Positions 18,817 to 27,897 of a DNA stretch of 64,000 nucleotides are shown here, in pieces. Numbering within the stretch: position 1 is the first letter of the stretch; each line of letters opens with the position of its first letter. Where the stretch lies: assembly GCA_945897805.1 (NCBI GenBank), contig CAMDFX010000012.1:35348-99347 (forward strand), given 5' to 3'. The translations under genes were made by a program, and so were the position numbers. The DNA comes from Chryseobacterium gleum (GTDB lineage Bacteria > Bacteroidota > Bacteroidia > Flavobacteriales_D > Crocinitomicaceae). The notes under the pieces were generated by a model. It had not been told where the DNA came from. It did no database searches and saw only the letters and a list, made by a program, of their open reading frames with translations.

Positions 18817-20295
18817 ATGAAATCCATTCTTTGTTTTTTCCTATTGTCTTTGAGCGCTGCGGCGCAAATTTCTCCTTTTAATCAAAGTCCTATCATTTCT
18901 CTGCCCATTTACTATTATCCGTTTTACGACAGTGTGCAAATTATTGAGGTCGATTACTATACGAAATCTTTGGACGAAGGTGCACTCCAAGATGCCATGT
19001 ATCCGCGTGGTGGCTCTTCTTATCATGATGCTATGCTATTCAATCGCCCAAATGGTTACCTCGTGAGACACCTCAACGGGAAAATTATCGCCAATTATGG
19101 TGTACCGAATTTGGAGCAATTCCAGTTGACTTCGCCTGATTCCTGCCAAAAAATTACCCACAAAGAGCGCCTGAATACCATTCGAAATCACGGTTACCAA
19201 GCCGATGAAAAAGTGCTCAAAGACATCAACGGCTATGGTTATCGAATCATGCGATTTTTCGTGCCCAAACCACGCACTGAAATGCCTGAAATGGGCGTCC
19301 AACTTTTTGGAATTTTAGATACACTCGGGAAAATTGCCATTCCCATGAACCATTTAGGCATTGACTATGCCAATGGCGAATATTTGGTTTCGCGACACAC
19401 GCGCTTATTTGAAACAGCAACTTTTCCGTCCATCCAACTGGTAGAAAATCCAAAAACAACGCATCCCGAATACAAGGCTTTCGCCATCTACGATAGTACT
19501 TTTCAATTGACCTTGCCCGGTTCTGATCTTCCATTGCGACGCATCGCACCCAATCGGTTTGCGACGGTTGCGCCTGGTTGCATTTCTTTCATGGATCGCA
19601 ACGGAACTGGATTGCACCAAAACAATTACCAAGCGCTTCAAGATGCTAGTTACGGTGAATTAATGATTTACACCGCTTACCACAACGATTCTCTCCGTTG
19701 CGGATTACTTTCGCGCCAGTTGGAAGAAGTAACACCCGCCATTTATTATGCCATTGTTCCCCAAGAGTACGGTTTTCTTTTGGGAAATCCTCCCAGAAAA
19801 AATGGTTATTTGAACTTACAAGGAAAAACCTTGGTGCCGTTTGAACTGCAAGCTGAGCACATCGAATACCGCCGAGATCATTTCATCGTGTTCACGCGCT
19901 ATGTAGATATGCCCAACGGAAAAATGCTGTGTTCTGGCTTGATCGACACCACAGGGAAAATTCTACTGCCAGCAGAATATTGGGAAATTGGGCATTTTCA
20001 GAATGAACTTGCGCTTGTAAAAAAGGACAACAAATGGGGTTTCATCAACCGTTCGGGCGAAGTTTTGTGTCCTCCGATCTACAACATTATCGGTCAAATG
20101 CACCGCAATTTCATTGAAGTAACATTGGGCAACAAACAAGGCCTCGTGGACCGCATGGGCAAAATCATCTTGGAGCCGAATTACACCGATTTAGTCTGGT
20201 ACGATTCGCTCATCCACTACGCCAACGATCAAATTCGCATTTCATTTACGATTTGCGAACGGGAAAAAAACACGAACATACTTTTGGAAAATTGA
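18817..20295 (+). CDS. Secreted WG-repeat protein, upstream frame (ends early at a -1 frame change)
   Basis: 492 residues from ATG to TGA. A signal peptide (MKSILCFFLLSLSAAAQ) precedes an exported protein built of WG/KWGF-type repeats, best seen from about residue 395 on (NKWGFINRSGEVLCPPIYN, NKQGLVDRMGKIILEPNYT). Homology does not end at the stop codon: two more repeats (NKYGLVNAQGKLILPAQYD, GKYGLIDEHGTI) continue in the next frame. The change is at a run of seven A residues at 20264-20270. It may be a mutation, a sequencing error or programmed slippage. The gene looks more GC-rich than its neighbours. The role of WG-repeat proteins is unknown. Confidence 0.8.
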   Translation: MKSILCFFLLSLSAAAQISPFNQSPIISLPIYYYPFYDSVQIIEVDYYTKSLDEGALQDAMYPRGGSSYHDAMLFNRPNGYLVRHLNGKIIANYGVPNLEQFQLTSPDSCQKITHKERLNTIRNHGYQADEKVLKDINGYGYRIMRFFVPKPRTEMPEMGVQLFGILDTLGKIAIPMNHLGIDYANGEYLVSRHTRLFETATFPSIQLVENPKTTHPEYKAFAIYDSTFQLTLPGSDLPLRRIAPNRFATVAPGCISFMDRNGTGLHQNNYQALQDASYGELMIYTAYHNDSLRCGLLSRQLEEVTPAIYYAIVPQEYGFLLGNPPRKNGYLNLQGKTLVPFELQAEHIEYRRDHFIVFTRYVDMPNGKMLCSGLIDTTGKILLPAEYWEIGHFQNELALVKKDNKWGFINRSGEVLCPPIYNIIGQMHRNFIEVTLGNKQGLVDRMGKIILEPNYTDLVWYDSLIHYANDQIRISFTICEREKNTNILLEN

Positions 20296-20534
20296 TCCCG
20301 CAGGTTAATGGTTTATCTTTTTTCCTTAAAGACAACAAATACGGACTGGTAAATGCCCAAGGAAAACTCATACTTCCTGCACAATATGACAAAATTCGCG
20401 CCTACCGAAATAACCGCGCGGTGGTGGAAATCAACGGGAAATACGGACTTATTGATGAACACGGAACAATCATACAGGCGATTAAGTATTCGGGATATGG
20501 AAATGATGCGGATGGGAATTACATGTTGAAATAG
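20253..20534 (+). pseudogene. WG-repeat protein, downstream frame (C-terminal repeats)
   Basis: Continues the WG-repeat protein in the -1 frame. After the A-run the frame reads HEHTFGKLIPQVNGL and then two WG repeats, ending at a stop at 20532-20534. There is no ATG at its start, only TTG, so it is unlikely to be translated on its own. A full product spanning 18817-20534 would be about 572 residues. Confidence 0.7.
20265..20271 (+). other. A AAA AAC slippery heptamer in the zero frame of the WG-repeat gene
   Basis: The reading frame is GAA AAA AAC, which puts the canonical -1 slippery sequence exactly in phase. A -1 slip leads directly into the open downstream frame. No strong stimulatory hairpin is evident 5-10 nt downstream. 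Confidence 0.5.
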
Positions 20535-20755
20535 AAGTAAAGCACACACCAGTTCCAGCAATTTAACTTAAAAAACCTTAAAAGATAATTTTTTGTTGGC
20601 TGTTTAGTGTCTCTGATGCGTCAATGAAAATGATTAAAGGGAGTTCTTTTCGACAGTCCAAGCAGCATTAAGCAATTTTATAACCAAGCACAACCTTTGC
20701 TGTCTGCTTGCCCCATCGAGGACAATACAAGCTTCTTTGACTTTCGCGAGTCCTT

Positions 20756-21736
20756 CTATGCCTCCAAGAATTTTTTCAGGCCTTCTACAATGACGATTTC
20801 ATTGACGTCAATTTCTTTCAATTCTGATAAATAGTAGGAAGCCCAATCGACTACATGGATGAAATAAATAGAGCGCTCAACCGCCGAATTTCCTTTGGCG
20901 GTTAAAGTGTAAACAAAATCAGTTCGGGTTTTTAGGTAATCTTTGGTAAACTGAATGCGTTTCACATTTTGTGGATGTTCGTCAGGCGTTTGTAAAAACA
21001 ACGCTCCGAAACGATTATCACCCCCGCCCCAAGCGACCAATTCGTTGTGGTTCATCTCAGGTAAAACGTGCTGCCAACAAAGTAATTTTCCGTTTTCATT
21101 GAATTGTTGTTTGGCACGAATTGCGACCGCTTCATAAGCGCTTGTTGCGTAAATAGCGATTACTTTATCTTTCAAAAAAGCCGCTAATTTTTGTGCTTCT
21201 GCATGAATTGCTTTTTCTTCAGTAACAATCAATCTTCGCCCCATTTCAACAGATTCAAGTACATTTCCTTGAATGAAATCCAACTGAAGAAACAAATTTA
21301 GAATTTGAATTAAAGAAAAAGCAACTGCTGCACGTGGCTGATTTCCGCTCGGAACCAAGGCACAATCGAAACCTTTTTCTTTGCAAAAAGCTGCCAATTT
21401 TCCACCGGAGCAAACACCCACAATGTGCGCACCTCGGGCATATGCTTTTTGAATCGTTTCCAAAGATTCCTCCGTATTACCGGAATAGGATGAACCGATA
21501 ACCAAAGAATTTTCATTCACAAAATGAGGTAAATAATAATCTTGCAAGAAAATCACCGGAATTTTCAATTCATCTTGCGTCCATTGCACAGCCAGTTTAG
21601 CCCCAATTCCAGAACCGCCCATACCGCAAACCACGATGTTATGGATTGCATTTGCAGGTTTTTGGTATTTCATTTCAGAAGCAATTTGAAAAGCTTCAGT
21701 AATATTTGCTGGAAATTGAGTGATAAGTTTATGCAT
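20756..21736 (-). CDS. Bifunctional phosphoglucose/phosphomannose isomerase (SIS domain)
   Basis: 326 residues with two SIS folds. GMGGSG (38-43) and SYSGNTEES (83-91) are the sugar-phosphate loops, followed by VPSGNQPRAAVAFS, ending with a C-terminal catalytic region containing LPEMNHNE. The pattern fits the archaeal/Bacteroidetes PGI/PMI family that interconverts fructose-6-phosphate with glucose- or mannose-6-phosphate in the cytoplasm. It has its own promoter (TAACTTTG at 21756-21763 on the minus strand) and is convergent with the WG-repeat gene, separated by about 220 nt. Whether a standard Pgi also exists cannot be seen. Confidence 0.88.
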   Translation of the reverse strand: MHKLITQFPANITEAFQIASEMKYQKPANAIHNIVVCGMGGSGIGAKLAVQWTQDELKIPVIFLQDYYLPHFVNENSLVIGSSYSGNTEESLETIQKAYARGAHIVGVCSGGKLAAFCKEKGFDCALVPSGNQPRAAVAFSLIQILNLFLQLDFIQGNVLESVEMGRRLIVTEEKAIHAEAQKLAAFLKDKVIAIYATSAYEAVAIRAKQQFNENGKLLCWQHVLPEMNHNELVAWGGGDNRFGALFLQTPDEHPQNVKRIQFTKDYLKTRTDFVYTLTAKGNSAVERSIYFIHVVDWASYYLSELKEIDVNEIVIVEGLKKFLEA

Positions 21737-21755
21737 GGTGTCTATGATTTTTTCG

Positions 21756-21763
21756 CAAAGTTA
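21756..21763 (-). promoter_or_regulatory. -7 promoter box TAACTTTG for the PGI/PMI gene
   Basis: Exact TAnnTTTG on the minus strand, 19 nt before the ATG at 21736. Confidence 0.6.
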
Positions 21764-21824
21764 AGGATTAATGAATAAAATGAAATCACTTCATTTTGAA
21801 AATCATTGAGCGTACAATTTTGTT

Positions 21825-21832
21825 TACCTTTG
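21825..21832 (+). promoter_or_regulatory. -7 promoter box TACCTTTG for the thioesterase
   Basis: Exact match, 18 nt before the ATG at 21851, with a TTG about 16 nt further upstream as a possible -33 element. Confidence 0.6.
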
Positions 21833-21850
21833 CTCCACAAATCAAAGACA

Positions 21851-22366
21851 ATGAAATCAAGAAAAGCGTCAGAAACATTAGCCATCACCACAAGAATTGT
21901 TTTACCGAACGATACCAATACTTTAGGAAATTTATTTGGCGGTCAATTGCTCGCGTGGATGGATGTAATCGCCAGCGTTTCAGCACACAGACATTCACGT
22001 CGTGTGGTGGTAACTGCTTCGGTCAACAATGTTTCATTTCGCGAACCGATCGGACATTCTTCAATCGTAACTTTAGAAGCGAAAGTTTCTCGTGCGTTCA
22101 GTTCTTCGATGGAAGTGTTTGTGGATGTTTTTGTAGAAGATCCTGTTACTGGAAAAACCAGAAAATCAAACGAAGCGATTTATACTTTCGTTGCGGTTGA
22201 TCAAAACGGAGGACCGATTCAGGTTCCAGAATTGATTCCTGAAACGGAGGAAGAAAAAGCAAGATTTGATGGCGCAATGCGCAGAAAAGAATTGAGTTTG
22301 ATCTTAGCTGGAAAAATGAAGCCAAGCGACGCAAAGGAATTGCGCGCATTGTTTAATGAGGAATAA
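21851..22366 (+). CDS. Acyl-CoA thioesterase, YciA-type hotdog fold
   Basis: 171 residues. The hotdog signature is clear: NTLGNLFGGQLLAWMD with Asn23 and Asp38 as catalytic-type residues, then SHVTASVNNVSFREP-like strands. It hydrolyses acyl-CoA to free acid and CoA in the cytoplasm. The start at 21851 is chosen because the promoter box lies upstream of it and within the longer frame. The gene end overlaps by 14 nt with the convergent glycosyltransferase gene, an unusual tail-to-tail overlap. Confidence 0.9.
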   Translation: MKSRKASETLAITTRIVLPNDTNTLGNLFGGQLLAWMDVIASVSAHRHSRRVVVTASVNNVSFREPIGHSSIVTLEAKVSRAFSSSMEVFVDVFVEDPVTGKTRKSNEAIYTFVAVDQNGGPIQVPELIPETEEEKARFDGAMRRKELSLILAGKMKPSDAKELRALFNEE

Positions 22367-23357
22367 CAGCTGAACGTAATTTCAAATTCACATCCTCTGC
22401 AATCGCTTTTGCGTTTTGCAAATACATACAATTGAAGTGCTTTTTTGGGCAAGTTTTAAATCCAATTTTAGAACACGGTCTGCAATTTAAATCAGCCACC
22501 TCGTGGATAGAAAAACCATTTTCGTTTGTTGGAAAATAAGGATACATTCCCAAGGCTGGAACGGTATTTCCCCAAACACTCACAATCGGAATTTGAAATG
22601 CAGATGCGATGTGCATCAAGCCTGTGTCATGCGTCAATAAAACAGCTGCTTGTTTGACAATACTTGCTGATTGTTGCAGCGAAAACTTTCCGCATGCATT
22701 TACAATTTGTTGATTTGGAAGCATTTTAATGATATCTTCAGCATTTTCGTTATCCATTTCACCACCGGCTAAAACAATTGGATGTTGAATTTGTGACACC
22801 ACTTCAATCATTTTTGAAATAGGCATTCTTTTGGTGGCAAATTGAGCGCCGATGGCAAAAGCAACAAATTTTTTGCTTTCAACTCCAAGCGAAGCAACAT
22901 CAATTTCGTCTCCAGATTGAAAGAAGAAATCGCAAGGAAGGTTGTCGTTTACAACATGTAATTTTTCAACTGCTTTAAAATATCTTTCAACCACGTGAAG
23001 ATTGGTTATCATGGGTTTTTTGAACTTCACCAACAACCATTTTTCAATATGCAATTTTGGAAAACTAGCATGCGGAACACCAAGTTTGCGAATCAAACTT
23101 TTGCTTCTGATATTGTTGTGTAAATCAACTAAAAAATCAAATTTTTCTGATTTTAATTGCGGAATAAGTTCATCGATGGATTTCTCCATGGACCAAGTTT
23201 TGTGTATGAAAGGATTTGTAGCAACGATGCTTTCAAAAAATTTTTTGGTAATAAAATGAATTTCAGCATTTGGAATTTGCTGGTGCATGCATCTAACGAC
23301 AGGAGAAGTCAACACAAGATCTCCTATTGAACTAAAACGCACCACTAAAATCTTCAT
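22353..23357 (-). CDS. Glycosyltransferase family 9 (heptosyltransferase-like)
   Basis: 334 residues with two Rossmann-like halves. The start MKILVVRFSSIGDLVLTSPVVR and the late HDTGLMHIASAF motif with its SVWGNTVP continuation are characteristic of ADP-heptose:LPS heptosyltransferases (GT-B). It should add a heptose or similar sugar to LPS core at the inner membrane surface. The acceptor is unknown. ATG at 23357 is preferred over an upstream in-frame start because the promoter box TACCTTTG ends 5 nt before it. kdsB, an LPS-core gene, lies 4.5 kb further on. Confidence 0.88.
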   Translation of the reverse strand: MKILVVRFSSIGDLVLTSPVVRCMHQQIPNAEIHFITKKFFESIVATNPFIHKTWSMEKSIDELIPQLKSEKFDFLVDLHNNIRSKSLIRKLGVPHASFPKLHIEKWLLVKFKKPMITNLHVVERYFKAVEKLHVVNDNLPCDFFFQSGDEIDVASLGVESKKFVAFAIGAQFATKRMPISKMIEVVSQIQHPIVLAGGEMDNENAEDIIKMLPNQQIVNACGKFSLQQSASIVKQAAVLLTHDTGLMHIASAFQIPIVSVWGNTVPALGMYPYFPTNENGFSIHEVADLNCRPCSKIGFKTCPKKHFNCMYLQNAKAIAEDVNLKLRSAVIPH

Positions 23358-23362
23358 GAATT

Positions 23363-23370
23363 CAAAGGTA
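23363..23370 (-). promoter_or_regulatory. -7 promoter box TACCTTTG for the GT9 gene
   Basis: Exact match on the minus strand, ending 5 nt before the ATG: probable leaderless transcript. Confidence 0.6.
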
Positions 23371-23386
23371 ATAGAATATTTGAAAC

Positions 23387-23421
23387 AAAAAAAGGTGTGT
23401 ATCAAATGACACACACCTTTC
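23387..23421 (-). terminator. Terminator after the T9SS substrate gene
   Basis: AAAGGTGTGT (23391-23400) and ACACACCTTT (23411-23420) form a perfect 10-bp stem. On the minus strand it is followed by a T-run. It sits 20 nt after the stop codon and just before the GT9 promoter. Confidence 0.85.
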
Positions 23422-23439
23422 AAAAAATGATTGAGAATA

Positions 23440-24159
23440 TTATTCTTTAATCAATTTCAATACTTCAGTTCCTTTGTCGTGATTTACAGTAACAAAGTAT
23501 AACCCATTGTTCAATCCTTCTAAATTCATTTCCAAAGAAGCACCTTCAAACATGTTGTATGTTTTAACTGTTTTTCCTTCAGCATTTGTTAAAGCAATGT
23601 TGTTTTGTCCTTTCAATCCATCAATAACAACTTTACTGTAAGCTGGATTTGGATATAATTTGAACATTGAATTTGTGTTTTCATCAATACTTGCAGCGCA
23701 AGCTCCGATTACAATTTTGTAATAATCAACCGTAAAATCTTGAGACTGTTGAATACCTTGAACTGATGCATAAGCAGTCAATTCAAAAACTAAATTGTAA
23801 GTTCCAATAGTATTACAAACACCTTCAATAACAGCACAACCAGTAGCTCCACCTACGTAAGAACAGTTGTTTGGATTACAAGCGAAATTAATCCCTGCAG
23901 GAAGGCCAGAAACATTTACAAGAACAATACTGTCGATAGTTGCAGGGACAGGAAATCCAAAAACAGGAACAGTCGTATCTAAAGGCACAACATTTTGAAT
24001 AATTTGAGTGTATTGTTGTCCAACACATCCTCCGACAAAGTTTGTTGCGCTATCAGGATAGATTCCAGAAGCAGTTAACGACGCATCTGGCGTACATTGT
24101 GCATTCAAGTTTAAAGCTCCGAAAAATGCTACAGAAGCTACAAGTAATAATTTTTTCAT
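23440..24159 (-). CDS. Secreted protein with T9SS type A sorting domain
   Basis: 239 residues. Signal peptide (about 1-20, MKKLLLVASVAFFGALNLNA), a middle region rich in paired cysteines and Thr/Val (CNPNNCS, TGCAVIEGVCN), then a C-terminal sorting domain of about 75 residues with the hallmark YPNPA, SLEMNLEGLNNGLYFV and a terminal K-rich VLKLIKE. It should be secreted by the T9SS and attached to the cell surface, consistent with sprA in this window. The middle region is not recognised. A promoter-like TACTTTTA lies at 24185-24192, 25 nt upstream of the ATG. Confidence 0.88.
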   Translation of the reverse strand: MKKLLLVASVAFFGALNLNAQCTPDASLTASGIYPDSATNFVGGCVGQQYTQIIQNVVPLDTTVPVFGFPVPATIDSIVLVNVSGLPAGINFACNPNNCSYVGGATGCAVIEGVCNTIGTYNLVFELTAYASVQGIQQSQDFTVDYYKIVIGACAASIDENTNSMFKLYPNPAYSKVVIDGLKGQNNIALTNAEGKTVKTYNMFEGASLEMNLEGLNNGLYFVTVNHDKGTEVLKLIKE

Positions 24160-24261
24160 AGTTATTAATTTATGTTTTTCAAGGTAAAAGTAAACAAAAA
24201 ATAGATATTTGAATATTCGCTAAATATTTTTTTTCTTTAACATTACACAGCATAAAAAAAA

Positions 24262-25386
24262 CTAAGCCAATTTATATCTTTTTCCTGGTAGGGATTTCAC
24301 TAAGCCTAAAAATTCAAGATTCAAAAGTAATCCACTCATTGTACCTGTTGAAACACCAATCTTAAGCGTTAAAAAATCTATGCTTGCTATTTCCTTTTCT
24401 TTTAAAAATGTCACGATTTCCTTTTCTTCTTCAATCAAATCGTCTAGAAATAAATTCTTTTGAACCGGAATAGGATTTTTAACATTTTCCCAATCCATGA
24501 TTCTAAAAAAATCTTTGCTTTTGGTTATAAGATGCGCGCGATCTTGTTGAATCAGATAATTACATCCTGCAGAATATTCTTTAAAAATATCGCCTGGAAA
24601 AGCGAAAACATCTCGGCTGTAATCGTTTGCCAGTTCAGCAGTAATCAAAGAACCACCTTTTGCGCCGCTTTCAATCACTATTGTGGCATCGCACATGCCA
24701 GCAACAATTCTATTTCTCATCGGAAAATTCATTCGATCAGGATCCGTTCCCGGAAGAAATTCTGTTAAAAGACCTCCTTTTTTTTGCATTTGTAAAGCCG
24801 TGTTTTTATGCATTGACGGATACATTCTGTCTAATCCATGACCCAAAACACCTATGGTTTCGATGCCATATTTTAAGCAAAGTTGATGCACATAAATGTC
24901 AATTCCATAAGCTAATCCACTTACAACTACAATATTTTTACCAATAAAAGACGCTATTAATTCATCACAAATAGCTCTTCCATAGTCAGAGGCGTTTCTT
25001 GTTCCAACAATCGCAACAGTTTTAGTAGAATTGAAATTCATTTCACCCTTTCCATACAGAATTAAAGGCGCATCGTCGCATTGATTTAAGCGATATGGAA
25101 ATTCTTGAGATTGATAAAAATAACTTTTAATGGAGTTTTTAACAAAATATTCAACGTAAGGTTCGGCCATTTTTAGCGCTTCTTCACGGTTGATTTGAGA
25201 CAAAGTTACTTGTCCTAAACCTTTAATTTTAAATAAATTGTGTATTTTTTCTTCGAAAAATGATTCGACACTATCCACTTGTGAAAGAATATTTCTGATT
25301 CTTTTTTTTCCAACTTTATTCAATAAAGTGAGTGCAATTTGTTGTTGTAAATCGGTATAATTCAAAATAATTGGTATTTTCGGCAT
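24262..25386 (-). CDS. dprA: DNA-processing protein DprA
   Basis: 374 residues. Helical N-terminal region (~1-100), then the Rossmann-fold domain with VAIVGTRNASDYGRA, GLAYGID, GLDRMYPSMH and FPMRNRIVAG, and a C-terminal winged-helix-like domain (KEKEIASIDFLTLKIG). DprA binds incoming single-stranded DNA and loads RecA during natural transformation. The ATG at 25386 lies 2 nt behind a box TAACTTTA, so the transcript is probably leaderless. Divergent from the TonB-dependent receptor with only 23 nt between them. Confidence 0.93.
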   Translation of the reverse strand: MPKIPIILNYTDLQQQIALTLLNKVGKKRIRNILSQVDSVESFFEEKIHNLFKIKGLGQVTLSQINREEALKMAEPYVEYFVKNSIKSYFYQSQEFPYRLNQCDDAPLILYGKGEMNFNSTKTVAIVGTRNASDYGRAICDELIASFIGKNIVVVSGLAYGIDIYVHQLCLKYGIETIGVLGHGLDRMYPSMHKNTALQMQKKGGLLTEFLPGTDPDRMNFPMRNRIVAGMCDATIVIESGAKGGSLITAELANDYSRDVFAFPGDIFKEYSAGCNYLIQQDRAHLITKSKDFFRIMDWENVKNPIPVQKNLFLDDLIEEEKEIVTFLKEKEIASIDFLTLKIGVSTGTMSGLLLNLEFLGLVKSLPGKRYKLA

Positions 25387-25388
25387 AC

Positions 25389-25396
25389 TAAAGTTA
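25389..25396 (-). promoter_or_regulatory. -7 promoter box TAACTTTA for dprA
   Basis: Seven of eight positions match the consensus; it ends 2 nt before the ATG. Confidence 0.45.
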
Positions 25397-25409
25397 AGCA
25401 AAAAACCCT

Positions 25410-27788
25410 ATGAAACAAATATTACTCTTAATTTTTCTTCCTGTATTTTGCTATGGTCAGGAAATTAAAGGAAAAGTTGTCGATAATGCTAGCAATCAAG
25501 GTGTACCTGGTGTTAAATTGCAAACTTCCGAAGGAAAAAAAGCCACGGCAAATCCAGATGGATCTTTTAGCATCACTTACAATCAACTGCCTATTAAATT
25601 GATTGTTTCAGCAGAAACGTTTATTACTGATACAATAGTTGTCGCCTCTAGTGAATTCATCACTTTAAAATTAAATCCTGAAGTGATTGAAATTAATACG
25701 TTAGTTGTTACAGCTTCTCGAAGAGGACAAAAAATAGAAGAAGTCCCTATTTCTATGGAGGTTATTAAGCCAGCTTTAGTAGATCATAAAGCAATTTCAG
25801 ATCTTGAACAGGCGGTTGACCAAAGTCCAGGTGTTTATGCGATGGACGGGCAAGTCAGTATCAGAGGAGGTAGTGGATATTCTTATGGCGCAGGAAGCCG
25901 CGTTTTATTGCTCTGGAATGATGTTCCAATGTTGTCTGGTGATGCAGGTGATGCCAAGTGGAATACCATTCCGATAGAACTTTCATCAAGAATTGAAGTT
26001 ATTAAAGGCGCCTCCTCCGTGCTTTATGGAAGTGGTGCATTGAATGGAATAATAGCAGTAACTGAGCAAGATCCGAGTAGAAAAGGGCAGTTAAAAGTCA
26101 AACTTCAATCTGGAATTTATGATGATTCTAAAAGGGAAAGTTTAAATTGGCGGAGAAAAAACCCAACTTTTCAATTGGCTGAGATCACTTATGGAAAGAT
26201 GTTCAAAAATTTCGGATACAATATTTCTACGACTAGTTTTATAAACAAAGGCTATCGAGATGGAGAATCAGAACGACGAGGCAGAGTAAGCGGCTCTTTT
26301 GTATATAAGCCAGAAAAGGCAAAAGGCCTGAAAATCGGACTCGGCTATTCAGTTCATTACCAGGAATTAGGTTCCTTTGTAGTTTGGGAAAGTGATTCCT
26401 TAGCCTATCAACCGCAAGGAGGAAGCGATGTTTCTATTCCTGGATCTTCTCTAATTATCAATAAAGGAACAAGAATAAATATCGATCCATATTTGAAATA
26501 TGTAACCAAAAACGGAAACAAGCATAACTTGAGAACCAGAGTGTATAGAGTTTTAAATGAGAGCATTACAAATTCTGCGCAAAATTCTGTTGCTTTGACC
26601 TATTATGCTGATTACAATTACCAGAAAACCTGGAATAAAACTTGGTTTTTAACGACAGGTGCTACTTCAAATATTTCAGTTGTTAATTCGGCATTGTATG
26701 GTGATCATCAATCTTATAATTATTCAGGATACGCCCAATTGGATAAGAAATTAAAAAAATTAGATTTTACCGCAGGCTTAAGGTTTGAATATTTCGAGCA
26801 AGATGGGAAAAAAGGAGATTCTGATTTTTATTTTGGGAAAGATGATAAAAATAAAATACCTGTTTTTCCAATTTTCAGAACGGCTGTCCACTATGAATTA
26901 TTCAAATATACTCACTTAAGAGCCTCTTTTGGCCAAGGTGTTCGATATCCTGCTATCGCTGAGCGTTACACACAAACTTCTGTTGGTGGTTTAAACGTAT
27001 TTCCAAATCCTTTCTTGAAAAGAGAAACAGGATGGGCAGGAGAAATTGGTTTCAAACAGGGTGTAAAAATTGGCAAAAATTGGAAAGGATTATTAGATAT
27101 CTCAGGTTTTGTGAATCAATATGATGACATGATGGAATTTACTTTTGGTGTTTACGATCCAAGAAATGGAAATCCATTAAATCCATTAATCCCTGCAGAT
27201 GCAGCGATTTTTTCAGAGTTAATAGGCATGGGATATCAAATTGCAAATTTGGTCGGATTTAGAGCTGCAAACTCTGAAAAAGCAAGAATTTCTGGTATAG
27301 AAGGTTCATTTAGTAGTGAAGGAAAAATTGGTAATGTCGAATTGATTGCATTGCTGGGCTATACTTATATGAATCCAATTTCGCTGAATTCTAATAAAGA
27401 TTACCGATCAACATTTTCCGACACAACAGGAAATTTGTTGAAATACAGATTTAAACATTTGGCAAAAGCTGATATTGAGGCTGTTTACAAAGTTTTCAGT
27501 ATTGGGTTTTCAGTGAGATATAATAGCTACATGAAAAACATAGATAAGATTTTTGAAGAAGAAGTTTTACCATCGTCAGGAATTTACATCCTACCAGGTT
27601 TGAAAAAGTACAGAGAAGAAAACAACAAAGGGAATTTGGTTTTTGATGCTAGAATTGGATACGATATCAACGAAAAATACCGATTGGGATTTGTGGTAAA
27701 TAATTTCTTGAACACTGAATACATGGGTCGACCTGGAGATATACAAGCGCCTAGAAATTTCATTTTGCAGATTCAAGCCAAAATTTAA
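25410..27788 (+). CDS. TonB-dependent receptor
   Basis: 792 residues. Signal peptide (MKQILLLIFLPVFCYGQ), a carboxypeptidase-regulatory-like domain (~20-95), TonB plug (~100-220, with VTASRRGQKIEEVPISMEVI and RGGSGYSYGAGSRVLLLWNDVPMLSG), then the barrel, ending RNFILQIQAKI. The plug resembles receptors for iron complexes or vitamins but the ligand cannot be inferred. Its upstream intergenic space is 23 nt, so its promoter must overlap dprA coding sequence or be further away. A terminator follows. Confidence 0.9.
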   Translation: MKQILLLIFLPVFCYGQEIKGKVVDNASNQGVPGVKLQTSEGKKATANPDGSFSITYNQLPIKLIVSAETFITDTIVVASSEFITLKLNPEVIEINTLVVTASRRGQKIEEVPISMEVIKPALVDHKAISDLEQAVDQSPGVYAMDGQVSIRGGSGYSYGAGSRVLLLWNDVPMLSGDAGDAKWNTIPIELSSRIEVIKGASSVLYGSGALNGIIAVTEQDPSRKGQLKVKLQSGIYDDSKRESLNWRRKNPTFQLAEITYGKMFKNFGYNISTTSFINKGYRDGESERRGRVSGSFVYKPEKAKGLKIGLGYSVHYQELGSFVVWESDSLAYQPQGGSDVSIPGSSLIINKGTRINIDPYLKYVTKNGNKHNLRTRVYRVLNESITNSAQNSVALTYYADYNYQKTWNKTWFLTTGATSNISVVNSALYGDHQSYNYSGYAQLDKKLKKLDFTAGLRFEYFEQDGKKGDSDFYFGKDDKNKIPVFPIFRTAVHYELFKYTHLRASFGQGVRYPAIAERYTQTSVGGLNVFPNPFLKRETGWAGEIGFKQGVKIGKNWKGLLDISGFVNQYDDMMEFTFGVYDPRNGNPLNPLIPADAAIFSELIGMGYQIANLVGFRAANSEKARISGIEGSFSSEGKIGNVELIALLGYTYMNPISLNSNKDYRSTFSDTTGNLLKYRFKHLAKADIEAVYKVFSIGFSVRYNSYMKNIDKIFEEEVLPSSGIYILPGLKKYREENNKGNLVFDARIGYDINEKYRLGFVVNNFLNTEYMGRPGDIQAPRNFILQIQAKI

Positions 27789-27812
27789 ATTTTTCAAATC
27801 AATCAATTTTTT

Positions 27813-27850
27813 AAAACTGTCAATTTCTGCATGAAGTTGACAGTTTTTTT
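27813..27850 (+). terminator. Terminator after the TonB-dependent receptor
   Basis: AAACTGTCAA (27814-27823) pairs with TTGACAGTTT (27837-27846), followed by a T-run. Confidence 0.85.
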
Positions 27851-27897
27851 ATGCCATTTAATTTCTAATTTAGCAGGGTAATCAAAACAACACCAAA

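Noticed and set aside
20600..20790. Possible gene remnant reading DSPSSIKQFYNQAQ on the plus strand between the WG-repeat and PGI/PMI genes
   Set aside because: It has no start codon, is short and runs into the opposite-strand isomerase gene. No homology could be named.
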